From Stictocephala bisonia (taxonomy: Eukaryota > Arthropoda > Insecta > Hemiptera > Membracidae): DNA of 64,000 bases. Position numbers and translations under genes: made by a program. The notes below the pieces were generated by a model that had not been told where the DNA came from, did not search any database, and saw nothing but the letters and a program-made list of their open reading frames with translations. Of this stretch, positions 26,297-38,595 are shown piece after piece. The stretch spans positions 872,760-936,759 of the forward strand of contig JAQJVL010000289.1 in the NCBI GenBank assembly GCA_035578905.1, given 5' to 3'. How positions within the stretch are numbered: position 1 is the stretch's first letter; each line of letters opens with the position of its first letter.

Positions 26297-28107
26297 TCAA
26301 AAATCAAATGGATTAAGGTATTTGAATCACGGTTGTCCTTTAAGTATAAACTATTCCGTCACGGTTGACCTTCAGCTATAATCTATTTCATAACGGTTGT
26401 CCTTCAGGTATAAACTATTTCACCACGGCTATCCTTCAGGTATAAACTATTTCATCATGGTTGTCCTTCAGGTATGAACTATTTCACCACGGTTGTCCTA
26501 CAGGTATGAACTATTTCATCATGGTTGTCCTTCAGGTATAAAATATTTCACCACGGCTGTCCTTCAGGTATAAACTATTTCATTATGGTTGTCCTTCAGG
26601 TATAAAATATTTCACCACGGCTGTCCTTCAGGTATAAACTATTTCATTATGGTTGTCCTTCAGGTATGAACTATTTCACCACGGTTGTCCTACAGGTATA
26701 AACTATTTCATCACGGTTGTCCTTCAGGTATAAACTATATTATCACGGTTGTCCTACAGATATAAACTATTTCATCACGGTTGTCCTTCAGGTATAAACT
26801 ATCATCACGGCTGGCCTTCAGGTATAAACTATTACATCATGGTTGTCCTTCAGGTATAACCTATTTCATCATGGTTGTCCTTCAGGTATAAACTATTTCA
26901 TTATGGTTGTCCTTCAGGTATAAACTATTTCACCACGGCTGTCCTTCAGGTATAAACTATTTCATCATGGTTGTCCTTCAGGTATAACCTATTTCATCAT
27001 GGTTGTCTTTCAGGTATAAACTATTTCATTACGGTTGTCCTTCAGGTATATACTATTTAACCACGGCTGTCCTTCAGGTATAAACTATTTCATCATGGTT
27101 GTCCTTCAGGTATGAACTATTTCACCACGGTTGTCCTACAGGTATAAACTATTTCATCACGGTTGTCCTTCAGGTATAAACTATTTCACCACGGATGTCC
27201 TGCATGTATAAACTATTTCATTACGGTTGTCCTTCAGGTATAAACTATTTCATCACGGTTGTCCTACAGGTATAAACTATTTCATCACGGCTGTCCTTCA
27301 GGTATAAACTATTTCATCACTGTTGTCCTTCAGGTATAAACTATTTCATTACGGTTGTCCTTCAGGTATAATCTATTTCAACACGGCTGGCCTTCAGGTA
27401 TAAACCATTTCATCACTGTTGTCCTTCAGGTATAACCTATTTCATCATGGTTGTCTTTCAGGTATAAACTATTTCATTACGGTTGTCCTTCAGGTATATA
27501 CTATTTAACCACGGCTGTCCTTCAGGTATAAACTATTTCATCATGGTTGTCCTTCAGGTATGAACTATTTCACCACGGTTGTCCTACAGGTATAAACTAT
27601 TTCATCACGATTGTCCTTCAGGTATAAACTATTTCACCACGGCTGTCCTGCATGTATAAACTATTTCATTACGGTTGTCCTTCAGGTATAAACTATTTCA
27701 TCACGGTTGTCCTACAGGTATAAACTATTTCATCACGGCTGTCCTTCAGGTATAAACTATTTCATCACTGTTGTCCTTCAGGTATAAACTATTTCATTAC
27801 GGTTGTCCTTCAGGTATAATCTATTTCAACACGGCTGGCCTTCAGGTATAAACCATTTCATCACTGTTGTTCTTCAGGTATAACCTATTTCATCATGGTT
27901 GTCATTCAGGTATAAACTATTTCATTACGGTTGTCCTTCAGGTATAAACTATTTCACCACGGTTGTCCTTCAGGTATAAACTATTTCATCACGGTTGTCC
28001 TTCAGGTATAAACTATTTCAGCACGGTTGTCCTTCAGATATAAACTATTTCATCATGGTTGTCCTTCAGGTATAAACTATGTCATTATGGTTGTCCTTCA
28101 GATATTA
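26297..28107. repeat. 32-bp satellite with a 448-bp higher-order unit
   Basis: The monomer consists of GGTTGTCCTTCAGGTATAAA followed by CTATTTCATCAC (32 bp), with about 56 copies and point variants such as CCACGGCTG, CATTACGG and CATCATGG. The variant GGTTGTCTTTC or GGTTGTCATTC recurs at 27001, 27449 and 27897, exactly 448 bp (14 monomers) apart, with the intervening variants in the same order. This demonstrates higher-order repeat structure in the distal half. It is non-coding. Confidence 0.95.
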
Positions 28108-28241
28108 TTTCGTTTACAGAAGTACCATCACAGAGTTATTTAAAAGTGTTCTTTTATTTAATACATTTTAATAGAATAACTAAAAATGATATATAATATT
28201 GTCAAAGTAAGATCTCTAATAAGTCTCGTCTGGTTTTATAT

Positions 28242-28340
28242 AAACCTCAAGAGGTTGACCTGCTGTGAAAGGTTTCAATTACAGTCCCTTGTAAGGGACT
28301 CGCTAGGGACCGACATGTTATGGGCAGCCTCAAGGGTTGG
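28242..28340 (+). repeat. Dispersed repeat copy A (inverted partner at 43412-43500)
   Basis: AACCTCAAGAGGTTGACCTG, then CAGTCCCTT, CGCTAGGGACC and TTATGGGCAGCCTCAAG, matches the reverse complement of 43412-43500 in order and spacing. Short overlapping open frames here are not supported as genes. It may be a SINE or MITE fragment. Confidence 0.55.
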
Positions 28341-28489
28341 TCTTCTAAGATTGAATCCTCATTTTTATATATTTATATAGTGGTACTAATTTTAAATTTA
28401 AATTAATGATACTTTCTTTATTAAATACTTTAGTTAAGCAGAAAAAGGTATTATTTATTTTATTATATTAGCCTCCAGAACTGTTACAT

Positions 28490-28843
28490 TATAGAAATAA
28501 TACTGGTTTAGATTACCTTTTTATGTCATAACAGTTCTTCAATTACATTAATGCTTTTTACATTTCAAAGCATATAAAGCTTCATCATCAGGCTTCCAAA
28601 AACGTCACTGTTTAAAACATTAAACACAAAAATTATAAAACATTTAAACGTATTAAAATATGAGTACAAAATATTTGTCGGCCGGTGATAGACACCATAA
28701 TTTTAGTGTTTAATGTTTTATACAGTGACGTTTTTGGAAGTCTGATGATGAAGCTTTATATGCTTTGAAATGTACAAAGCATTAATGTAATTGAAGAACT
28801 GTTATGACATAAAAAGGTAATCTAAACCAGTATTATTTCTATA
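28490..28843. repeat. Long inverted repeat (foldback), 147-bp arms, with hammerhead-like words
   Basis: The arms at 28490-28636 and 28697-28843 are near-perfect reverse complements around a ~60-bp loop. Arm and loop sizes are very close to those of the repeat at 5130-5491, although the sequences differ. Inside the right arm CTGATGA (starting about 28732) is followed by AAGC-TTTATAT-GCTT and then GAAA, the order of hammerhead conserved boxes around stem II. The left arm carries the same on the minus strand. No clear stem I was found, so a functional ribozyme is not claimed. Confidence 0.85.
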
Positions 28844-28911
28844 AAAGGTATTAATCTGCAATTTTAATTTTATATGTAATGTCACTTCTTGTGTGGGTTT
28901 AATTATAACAA

Positions 28912-28978
28912 CGTGCGTGTATGGGTGGGTAGGAGGGTCATCACCAACGTTCAAATGTGGGTGGATGGTTGGGTGAAT
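28912..28978. repeat. G-rich dispersed minisatellite, short array on the opposite strand
   Basis: Two degenerate units (CGTGCGTGTATGGGTGGGTAGG, then GTCATCACCAACGTTCAAATG, GGGTGG) belong to the same family as 22585, in reverse orientation. Confidence 0.7.
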
Positions 28979-29769
28979 TTTGCAATAGAATGAAATTGGC
29001 TGTGAATCACGATTTTATTTCGTGATTTACTATCAGATGTGTCAATATTTAGCATTAGTTTTCCATTGAAATTAAATTATGCTTTAAATGATACCATTGT
29101 TCCAATCAAGGACTATGACTGTTTCTAAATTATTTTATTTTTATCTGATTTTATTTACTAATTTTATATATTTGATAGACAAACTAATTGTTTAGTGTAA
29201 TCATTTATCTAATAAAAACTCTTGATGATATTTTAATTTATGCACATAAGTAGTTATATTCAATTTGAAATGAATTTCACTCCTTGACTAAAATATGTCT
29301 TTGAATGTATTAGTGCTATTGTATGTATTCTTAGCAACAATTTAAGACATACAAATAAATTATCAGTTACATTGCATATTTATAACTAGGTAGGCTATAG
29401 TTTCATAAATAACAGTTGGATGACATTTAAACCGAAAATGAATTCGTGCAAACAATATAAAATAATTTATGCTTTAAATAAGAGTAAAATTCTAATAGCG
29501 GACAAGTTAAAGACCTTTAAAGTTACTATATTCTCCTTTGTATATTTTTGGAAAAGATTATATGATCTAAGCAGTGTTAAAACCATCAGAATTTATGTTA
29601 GAACCCCTAGATATATCTGGAAAGCAGTAAGCAGTTGACAGAGAACTTTTATTACTCGATTGGCACTAGGAACTATAAAGACCCTAGAGATCCCTGACTT
29701 CATTCGAGAGCAATCGACCCAATTTATACTCGATACTGAAAACAGTCGTTATCGATCAAATAAAAAGTT
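28979..29769. other. AT-rich non-coding stretch
   Basis: A 72-codon open frame at 29420-29638 has no recognisable domain and is not supported as a gene. Confidence 0.45.
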
Positions 29770-29917
29770 TTTTTTTTTAATTCAGTCAGTAGTTTACATA
29801 GACCTGCAATCCATTGCTTGAACTGTATGTAACGAGTGAATCATTAGCTCAGTTGGGGATTCGAACCCTGGAAACATATCTCAGCAGTCCGAACAAAGCT
29901 GAGCCACCGCGTCAGCA
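29770..29917 (-). repeat. tRNA-derived SINE copy, minus strand
   Basis: The minus strand reads an A-box-like GGTGGCTCAG, then a B-box GGTTCGAATCC. The downstream body (CAGTCAGTAGTTTACATAG region on plus) aligns with the copy at 10380-10533, so the two are the same family. Confidence 0.65.
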
Positions 29918-30871
29918 AGTCTATTTGTACTGAGCTATCTATCTTACATATCGTATTAAGTTACTTTCGCAATTGTATTTTTTCCCCTATTTCATGAAGG
30001 CAATTTTAGTAACATTGTTTTCTTATTACATCAATCAATGAGAAAACAAGCAGTATTAAAGAAGTAGGATACTATAAACTTGTTTCCTGTTTCATATATT
30101 AATTTTTAGATTATAAACTCTCCTACTGTTTTTTCGACGACTTGAAACTTCCATTTGTACAAACTGTTATGTATGCCTATTAGTACCATTTTATAGTTCA
30201 TCCCAAATTAAGATATATTACTACAACAACAATTAAGCTTAATCATAGCTTAATATCTACCTTTGTAAAATTGTTAGTTATTTTTAGCATTATATTATAA
30301 AAATATATCATTGAATTAATCACCATAATCTAGTTGCAATTACTAAAATATCTCAATATACTAAACATTTTTATTTTAAAAGCTTTTATAATCAAGGGGA
30401 AAAAGATAACTAAATAGAATTGTAAATATAAGACGATCATAAGAGATTAATAATACGATTAACGTATGAAAAACATATTTCGAATCATAAAGTATTTATA
30501 AAATTGGATGCTAGGACTTCAAACTTTATAATTTGTTTGTTTATATAATATTTAATTAAAGTAATTATAAAATCATTCTAATATTTCATATATTTATCAA
30601 ATGTTTCAGTAAATATGTTAGAAAATCAGTTGGTTACGTCTTAAAGTTGGAATGCAAAATGCAAACTTTTTAACTGTATGTACATAAAAGTTAAAAACTA
30701 GCCATAGTTAAAAAATAATATGAATACGAATAACTTACTAAAGGTATAATAATTTAATTTAGATAGTCAAACAAATGTTTTTGAACTTAAAGTTCAATAC
30801 ACTTATACTAGTATTGTAAAGACGGGAACGTCATGCGCCAGATTAACAGTCATTACAAATAATGAAATAAA
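29918..30871. other. AT-rich non-coding stretch
   Basis: No gene or ordered repeat is seen. Confidence 0.5.
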
Positions 30872-30873
30872 TA

Positions 30874-31266
30874 CAGTGTGTTTCAAAAAAGACAACCCAA
30901 TTTTCAATTGCTATATTTATCATAAACAAGGGATTTATTGAAACATATTTGATATTAAAATACTCACAAAAGAATGAAGTTTACATAAATGTATCATAAA
31001 AGTTCAAAATGTCCTTTAGTTGTAGCACGAATGACATCTAGTTGATAACTGAACTTTTGATAGACACATTATGCACAGTTAGAACGATCTCAGCTATAAA
31101 CTACATTTCATCCGAGCTATAAATGGAGGACGTATTGAACATTTATAATACACTGTCGTAAACTTCATTCTATTGTGAGTATTTTAATGTCCAATATGTT
31201 TGGATAAAGTCCATGTTTCTAATAAATATAGATCTTTAAATCGAGTCACTCTTTAGAAACTCTCTG
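30874..31266. mobile_element. 393-bp MITE of mariner type, TA target duplication
   Basis: The left end CAGTGTGTTTC and the right end (reverse complement) CAGAGAGTTTC lie just inside TA dinucleotides at 30872-30873 and 31267-31268. Terminal inverted repeats extend about 170 bp: ATTAAAATACTCACAA and AGAATGAAGTTTAC occur in matching positions on both arms. No coding capacity remains. CAG-initiated ends with a TA duplication fit the Tc1/mariner superfamily, like the larger element at 49150. Confidence 0.8.
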
Positions 31267-31268
31267 TA

Positions 31269-31820
31269 TAGTTAAAAATTGCAACATAAATTCCTTTTAA
31301 CTAATATAACTTGATGCTGATATGAGTGTATAATTTTTAATTGACTAATCTTTACAAAAACTTCACATTCCTTAGTGACTTATTTTTACTTTAGGGGACA
31401 CAGTCGATAGTTTATCTTATATTACCTATATTATATTATGACACATACACACATAAAATCCTCTGTTGTTGTATTATCACACTTTTCATAATATTTATAT
31501 ACTATAATGTAATATAATAAATTTTTTTTAGTACATCACAAGTTGACTACTATTAAAATCCCAAAGTCACTTAAATATAAATAACCATTATAGAACACCA
31601 AATTTACTACTATATAATTTTATATCCAAATGAGATTCAACAGGCTAGATTTATTTTTAATATTAAGGAATTTCAAATTTTTCATTTTTAATCATATTAC
31701 ATTCAAACGTAAATTAAATATTAGCAGTTTCCAAATTTAGTTTTTCCACACAAGCAGTTTAAAAAAAGTGAACCTTATAGAATACACTACGTGTTTGTTT
31801 TTATGTTAATATGGTTGTAA
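31269..31820. other. AT-rich non-coding stretch
   Basis: Nothing is recognised. Confidence 0.5.
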
Positions 31821-31828
31821 TACAAGGA

Positions 31829-31876
31829 GTGAACGTCACACAACGCCAAATTGTTTTTGTGTTGTGTGACGTTCAC
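31829..31876. repeat. Hairpin related to the Penelope-like hairpin at 62182
   Basis: The arms GTGAACGTCACACAAC (31829-31844) and GTTGTGTGACGTTCAC (31861-31876) are exact reverse complements with a 16-nt loop. The AACGTCACACAAC core and the following ACTTGT word are shared with the outer arms at 62182-62410, so this is probably a deleted or solo relative. Confidence 0.75.
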
Positions 31877-32057
31877 TTGTGTTCTATTTGTAACCTTGAT
31901 AAATAGAATTGCATAAATAGAAAAAAAAAAAAAACATTGTTTACATACTATGTGGGCAGTTCCATTGTTTTTAGAAAACCCGATCCAATTTTATAATGAA
32001 TAGAGTAATACGTACCACGCTAGTCTTTAGTTACTCTTTAGTTACACGTACACATTG

Positions 32058-32455
32058 TATTGACCCACCCGCCCACCCGATACACGTACGGTGGTATTGA
32101 TACATTTTACCCATACATACCTTTTTGTACATTTTTTTTTCAAATCAATGCCACTGTACGTGTATGGGCGGGCGGGTCAATGCCACTGTACGTGTATAGG
32201 CGGGCGGGTGGGTCAATACCACTGTATGTGTATGGGTGGGTGGGAGGGTCGTTACCACTGTACGTGTATGGTTGGGCGGGAGGGTTGTTACCACTGTACA
32301 TGTATGGGTGGGTGGGTGGGTCAATTTCTCTGTACGTGTATGGGCGGGTGGGTGGGTCAATGCCTCTGTACGTGTATGGGCGGGTGGGTGGGTATAGGTA
32401 AAAACATTTTAAATGTATGGGTGAGCAGGTGGGTCAAAACCACAGTACATGCATC
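32058..32455. repeat. G-rich dispersed minisatellite, array 4, with head-to-head inversion
   Basis: A short C-rich-strand segment (32058-32115) is followed by an inverted G-rich-strand array (32143-32455) of about eight units, GTATGGGTGGGTGGGTCAAT and ACCACTGTAC. Perfect four-run G3 motifs with 1-nt loops lie at 32306-32320, 32342-32356 and 32378-32392. Open frames with LYVYG or CTCMGG repeats are repeat artefacts. Confidence 0.93.
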
Positions 32456-33329
32456 ATTTTTTTGCATCTACACAAAATGCTGAGCAGTGTACTGTTGTAT
32501 TGCACTTATCTGTCTTATTTTATACAAGAATACTATCAAAATATAAAGCATTGTGTTGTAAACCCATCATCATCTTGGTGACATCGTTAAGATTAAAATA
32601 CAAATTTCGTAAGAAAATGTGTTAAACTACTTACTTTTTTACAAAACTTGCAATTTAATGATAATTTTAGTTTCTTGTGTGACAATATTTTTTATTTTTT
32701 ATTCGCACGTGTTTATGCGAATTTAGAAACTAACATAAACATGCTTATCTTCACCAATGACTTATAACTGTCTGGTTCAGGTTTTGTTATTTATTGTGTC
32801 TTCAGAAATATGGTTGGTAGGAATGAAACATTATTTTTAATTTTTTTAAAACGTTTATATACAAATAGGTATACCTCACTTTAGAACAGCAGTGGCTGAG
32901 TTTCTATTGGACATCGAAATATGACTGCTTGAACTCTCACGAGATATACGTACCCAAAAAAAGAGAACGGACTTATTGCACATAAAACCTGTTTTAAAAC
33001 ATGGATAACATTTGTCATATTGTACTTAAAACTATGTTATTATGTTAAAAAGGTTATAACACATACTTTGGTATTTATTATAATATAATAATACGTTTAC
33101 AAAAAAGGTTTTTTATTTATATTTGAAATTTTTATAACTTTTTAATGTTAATATACAATCATAGAAAATATGATAGAGCGTGAATATTTATTTACTTAGC
33201 TTGGTTTGTCAGCCAATGTTGACTATGTGGCCTAGATATTGCGTTTGCCAATGGGTAACCTAATATTGACATGAACAGTGTAATTCAGTTTACTAGACGG
33301 AGAAAATGATAACACAGAATTAAAACATT
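32456..33329. other. AT-rich non-coding stretch
   Basis: Nothing is recognised. Confidence 0.5.
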
Positions 33330-33365
33330 ATTTTAATGGCCTAGTTAGACACAGGCCATTAAAAT
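33330..33365. repeat. Perfect 13-bp-arm hairpin
   Basis: The arms ATTTTAATGGCCT (33330-33342) and AGGCCATTAAAAT (33353-33365) are exact reverse complements with a 10-nt loop. Confidence 0.8.
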
Positions 33366-33608
33366 TTAATCTTCATTTTACACTATTATTTATTGAGAGG
33401 GGATTTATTCCTATCATTTAAATTCAGTTAGCACCACTCCCTGCATGTAACATAGACTATCAGGGTTAGTACTGGTTTCTGTGAGTCACGAAATAACTTT
33501 ATTTTATGTTTGGCGAGTCTGAAACCCTGGTGTACCTTTTATGTTAGAATTTTTTATTAACTAGAATTTTTATTCTAGCGCTTATAGTTTTAGTGTCTTT
33601 TCTTATTG

Positions 33609-33640
<32 letters not shown>

Positions 33641-35460
33641 TACCAAAACATTAAAATAGAAATAATGAATTACTTGAAGAAAGGAGACTACATTCTACCC
33701 TCAAACATGGAAATTATGCAGAAATTACTAGAAAATTTTCGTAGTACAGTAATTTATATTTTAGGCAGTTTTTTAAATTTTATTTATTGTTTTTTTTACT
33801 CAGTGAAAAAATGACTTGTATATACTAGTTTTAAATTATTTCTCTCCCAATACTTTTTTAACTATTTTATTACTAGCTACATGTTTTGTCACGATATGTG
33901 CCTTCTATCTTATTGGCAATTGGAACGAAATGCTATAAAAAGATTAAAATGTGTTAAATTCAATTGTTTGTCATTGCTGAGAAGCCAATTCATTATTTAA
34001 GACGAAAAAATGGCTAAAACAGTACACAATTAAAAAAGCTATGGAGTTTATATGAATGGTGTGTAATACACCCCAAAATGTCCTTTATGTAAAAAAAAAA
34101 AATAAATGTGTCTAGTCAGAGTTAATGTATAATGTATATGAAATTGATCTTTGCGATTGAATAAAAGAGAGAATTTGAGTTGTAACACAATTAAAATCAT
34201 ATTTATTGCATTTGTTAATTTTTATTACTTTTTTACAGTACAGTATATAATTAGGCTGATTGCTACATTATAACTAACTATACACTAAAAGTTTTGGTAG
34301 TCCTTTGATAGAAGGCAAATAAAGAAGCATCTGAATAAAGAAAGCAAATCCTATATGTTAGACTAATTATTAGTTGATTTTTAAACAAGAGTTTTTTTGT
34401 CATATTGCAAATATTTTATTTTTCAGAAAATTATATTTTATTATCTATTAACTCTTGGTAACATAAATCCAAATAAGTACGGTTCAATGTTGCAGAAGAT
34501 TGTTGGATAAGGTTTATGTATACTTAAAAAAACAAGAAGAAGGGAAAGTGGCAAGATGATAGTAAGAGGGGGGGGATTTACCTCCCCTACTGCCATCAAC
34601 CCGACCCACTCAGGTGCTAGAGGACTCCCCTATCCCAGACGGGCATTTTCAACTTGACACGACTTGGCTTTTACAGATCAAGTCCTTTTATACACTTAAT
34701 AAAGTTTGAATTTTATTCAATTGTTTCAATTAAATAAATTAATTTAACTTTTTATACCCAAAATGATGTTAGTATTTCATGTAAATAATTCAATATTAAA
34801 TTTAATATGTACTTATAACTTTGAATTATGTTTTAAACATAAAATATCTAAATTTCTAACAATAGTTAATGTTTGAACATTGAAGTATTTATATTTCTTA
34901 TATTTAAATAATAATAATAAAATATATAGATTCTTAACGTTAATTAGTGCAAAAATTGCTCTCTCTAACATTTAATCAGTATCAAAGACAACCTCTGCAT
35001 GTTATTATTGAATGAGATTAGAAATTGAGGGACATATCCAAAGTTAGAATAATTGAGGGATGATTATGAGATAAAATGTCTCTTTAATATTGTACAGATA
35101 TTTCAAACTGATTGATCATTATTTATAAGGTTGCTAAGGATACTTAAATATCATATGTTATATGGTATTTTAAAGTTCAAAGACATAATTGTTTCTATAC
35201 ATCCTTACTAACACACCAAAAGCAAATAGCTATTTGACATAAATATAAAATTACACATTAGAATTTTATTGATGAAATATAATTAAAATTTATAAGTGTT
35301 TAGATAATAAGAATCTAAACAGGCTAAATATTTTTTTTTTAAAGAATTCCAAAAAAAATATTTGTATTTTAAGAGCATCATTACATATTAGTTAACACTA
35401 CTCTGGAGTGTTGTGATTTGGCTTAGTAATTTAATAATTTGGCTTGCGTCACATCACTGT
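33366..35460. other. AT-rich non-coding stretch with a poly-T run and a GC-richer patch
   Basis: A ~29-nt T run lies at 33609-33637. A patch at about 34567-34670 starts with eight Gs and is GC-richer (CCTCCCCTACTGCCATC, CCCAGACGGGC). It is unrecognised. A 73-codon frame across the T run is not a gene candidate. Confidence 0.45.
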
Positions 35461-35488
35461 CCAACAAACATCACAAGTGACAGGTGAG

Positions 35489-35552
35489 TGACGTCAGAGG
35501 TCAGTCTTTAACATACATGTGACAGCCAACCTGCGTCATAACTGTGACGTCA
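35489..35552. promoter_or_regulatory. Two perfect CRE-type palindromes 56 bp apart
   Basis: TGACGTCA occurs at 35489-35496 and 35545-35552 within a locally less AT-rich patch. This octamer is the consensus site for CREB/ATF bZIP factors. No adjacent gene was found, so a regulatory role is only possible. A third copy stands alone at 2312-2319. Confidence 0.25.
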
Positions 35553-36023
35553 CAAACATGATGTGGTTTATTGCCTTTGTGGTTGACATCAGCTTCCATG
35601 TAAAACATTCTGTAAAACCTTTTTATGCTTGATGTTAATTCAATTTTAATAGGATGATAATACAAATTTTCAAGTATTTAACATATTGAAATTTTGAAAT
35701 CAATTGTTAAAGAATACTTTTCATCAAACAGAAACTTACTTTGAATTATATTACGTTAAGCTCCACGTAGATATATTGTCAAAAAGCTGTGATTTTATCA
35801 CCTTTGTATTTTATTGCTAATTTAAGTAGCTTTCGTAAAAAAAACAAACAAAGAACAAAAATTATGAGTGAATTAAAATCAGTGTAATATTGAACTTTTC
35901 ATCTTTAAGTGTATTGTTAATACATCTTGGCTAGTGAAAACGCTTCTAGCAATAATTAAACAGTTTTTTCATTTATTATTTCAATAAATTTATAGTAATT
36001 ACATTTTATTTAAAAAATTTATA

Positions 36024-36260
36024 CAGAGTGTTACAAAAAGATGGGGCTGGCTATGTATTTTCAGATTCTATGTGTAGTTCTAAGCCAAAAATTAAGAATA
36101 TTATTTTTTTCAATTTCCGCTTTGTCTAGACGCCATTTTGTTTTCCCATAAAACAGTTTATATACTGTATTTGATGTTACCTTTACGATTATTACAAGAT
36201 TCGGTAGATTGGTTTGTGTTAGAAGGTAGTATTTAGTAAAAAAAATATTGTTCAACTATT
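36024..36260. mobile_element. Orphan mariner-type terminus
   Basis: TACAGAGTGTTACAAAAAG has the CAG-initiated, TA-preceded form of the termini at 30874 and 49150. I could not find a matching inverted partner downstream, so only one end is suggested. The 64-codon minus-strand frame here is not recognisable. Confidence 0.3.
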
Positions 36261-38526
36261 TTTATTATTTCTAAAAAAGCGGCCAATTTATTTTTATTTT
36301 TAAAAATATCCGAAAAACACTGGTTTTATAAAAATGATCAACAACAAAGTAAGTTACAACGAATGTGAACAGAACTTTACCTTTCCAATGATACCTCATT
36401 TGTAAAAATTGTTTGAGAACAAATATTTTATGAATTAACTTAAATTCACATGCAAAATAAATGGCTACTAATTTTACAGTAGTTGGATTAAGGTTAACCC
36501 ATAAATAGTTATTTCTTAAGTGATTTTTACAAACCTTTTTATGAATTACAAAATTTTTATAAAACTAGTAGTTTTTTAGATATTTGGTGAGGTAGAAATA
36601 AAATGGCCACCATTTTTAACTGTTTTAAATTATTTGGCTTGTAAAACAGTGATTCATGAATTATGCAACACGTAATATGAAGTAAAACAGTTAGAAAAAA
36701 TTAACAGATAATCAAACCTACCACAGATATGTCTTTTATAAACAAGTGCATATTTTTCTAATTTTCATGTTTCGTACTATCAATATAAAATATTGAAAAA
36801 CTGAATTCCTGTACGAATTCCTTTTCCGAGTAAACAAAATTACACTACTGATGTCAAATATTAGCTCTCCCGTCAGCAAATGCAATATCAAGCAAATATC
36901 CAATATTGACCGACAATCCACGTCAAGTACTCTGGATAAATAAATATCAAATACCATTACCAATAGAGTACCAATAGAGGTCCTGCTAACTAACCTAAAT
37001 TTTACAAAAACGAATTCAAAATCATAAAATATAACATTTCCTAAGTACATTTATTTACATTTACGTCAAATTAATTTAAATTTCAATAGTAAAATTTTGT
37101 TTTTAGGTAGTTCCATCTTTCTTAAACAAATTATTTTTTTCTCCGTAAAAAATCACTCACAATTTTAAGACCTTTTGTACATTAAAAATTTAAAAAGTCA
37201 TTGAATGGATTAAATAAGTGTTCTTAGTGTCGTTTGTATTCAATAATGGTTCTTATAGGGATATTACTACACAACGCCACACGCAAAATGTACAATTACT
37301 TTTATGGTCTAATTATGGTAAGCCACATTTGCCATTCTCAGACCAGAGATATTCTTGAAGATATCACACAAATGTTGGTAAATGAAATGGATATAAACAA
37401 TGATAAGATCCTCTTGGGGTAAACACTGGTTTCTAATAACAGATGTACTTGAAAGATTATTCTAAATATATATTTACTTAACTTGCTTAGTAGCAATTGT
37501 AGGAAGAGTTTTATCATCAAAATTAAAGTGTCTTTCTACAAACAAGACACGGTGTTTAAGTGTTGTTGGAGTAATTTTATTCATCAATTAATGTGAAAAA
37601 CACACGATTTAACAGTACTTTTAATAAATCATGGTTAGTAGTTTATCATTTATGATGAAAGATTATTTGGGTAAATTAGTAATATATTATTTTTAATTCA
37701 TTAGGCATACCTAAAGACGTTTTATTAAATAAAAGTAACTCTACGGCTGAGTGTGAAAATATTTTAGTATACTCTCAAAGAAACTTTATAATTCTATCTC
37801 CAGGCATAATATTATCTTTGTATCCATATAAATTAATAACAACTGAGGTGGCTTCCTTGAATTCATATATAAAAATAATTATTATTTATTTTATTTATAT
37901 CTGTATACCATAAAAATATCAGTATCGTTATCCAAAAATTATGTATTATTAGTTTTTCAAAGACAACTGATTCGTTTTGATTTTTTCAAAAGAATGTAAA
38001 ATTGCAAATTTGAGATGATAAAATATGTTTGTCAAAATGAAACATGAAAGAGTCTAAGTTTTTGGAAGGGGTTATAAATAGTATTCATACTTTCAGACGA
38101 TGGAGATTAAATCCAGAAAGAAAATCACTTTGAAATATTTGTGAGCGTATACTCTTTATGCGTAATAAAATTCTTTTCCAATGTTGTGTAAGGATACTTC
38201 AAGCTAACTTCGTTTCCTCCACTATTTTGGTTAGTTTCCAAATGTATAAATATACTATTTGCTCAAATAAAAATGAAATAAATATGAATATCTAGTAAAA
38301 CAACAGTAAATGGACCAGGATTTAAATGAAATTTAAATTAAATTATTACTATAAAATAATGTACTTGATATTTTATCGTAACCCCTAACTAAAGATAGTT
38401 TCTACCTATTGTGATTGTAAATCCATTACACCACTTTACTCATAGACTATTGATCGGTGTGGGGGACTTATTCAGACAAAGTATAGGGGGGGGACCACTA
38501 TTACTAGGTGAACATTACTGATGCAA
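36261..38526. other. AT-rich non-coding stretch
   Basis: A 104-codon minus-strand frame (37050-36736) is the longest open frame, but I recognise no domain and its composition matches the surrounding non-coding DNA. No gene is claimed. Confidence 0.4.
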
Positions 38527-38595
38527 ACTTCAGATTCGAACCTGCGTTATCTCAAACCCATTCTCAAAGTCCTGACTCCTTAAAACCACCCGGAT
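38527..38595 (-). repeat. Probable tRNA-derived SINE head, minus strand
   Basis: The minus strand reads GGGTGGTTTTAAGGAGTCAG, then a B-box-like GCAGGTTCGAATCTG about 35 nt later. The sequence is diverged and no closing acceptor stem was confirmed. Confidence 0.45.

Noticed and set aside
26297..28107. CRISPR array (32-bp repeats)
   Set aside because: The units are contiguous monomers without unique spacers. The window is eukaryotic.
36736..37050. 104-codon minus-strand frame as a small gene
   Set aside because: It has no recognisable domain and a composition like flanking AT-rich non-coding DNA. The length is reachable by chance.
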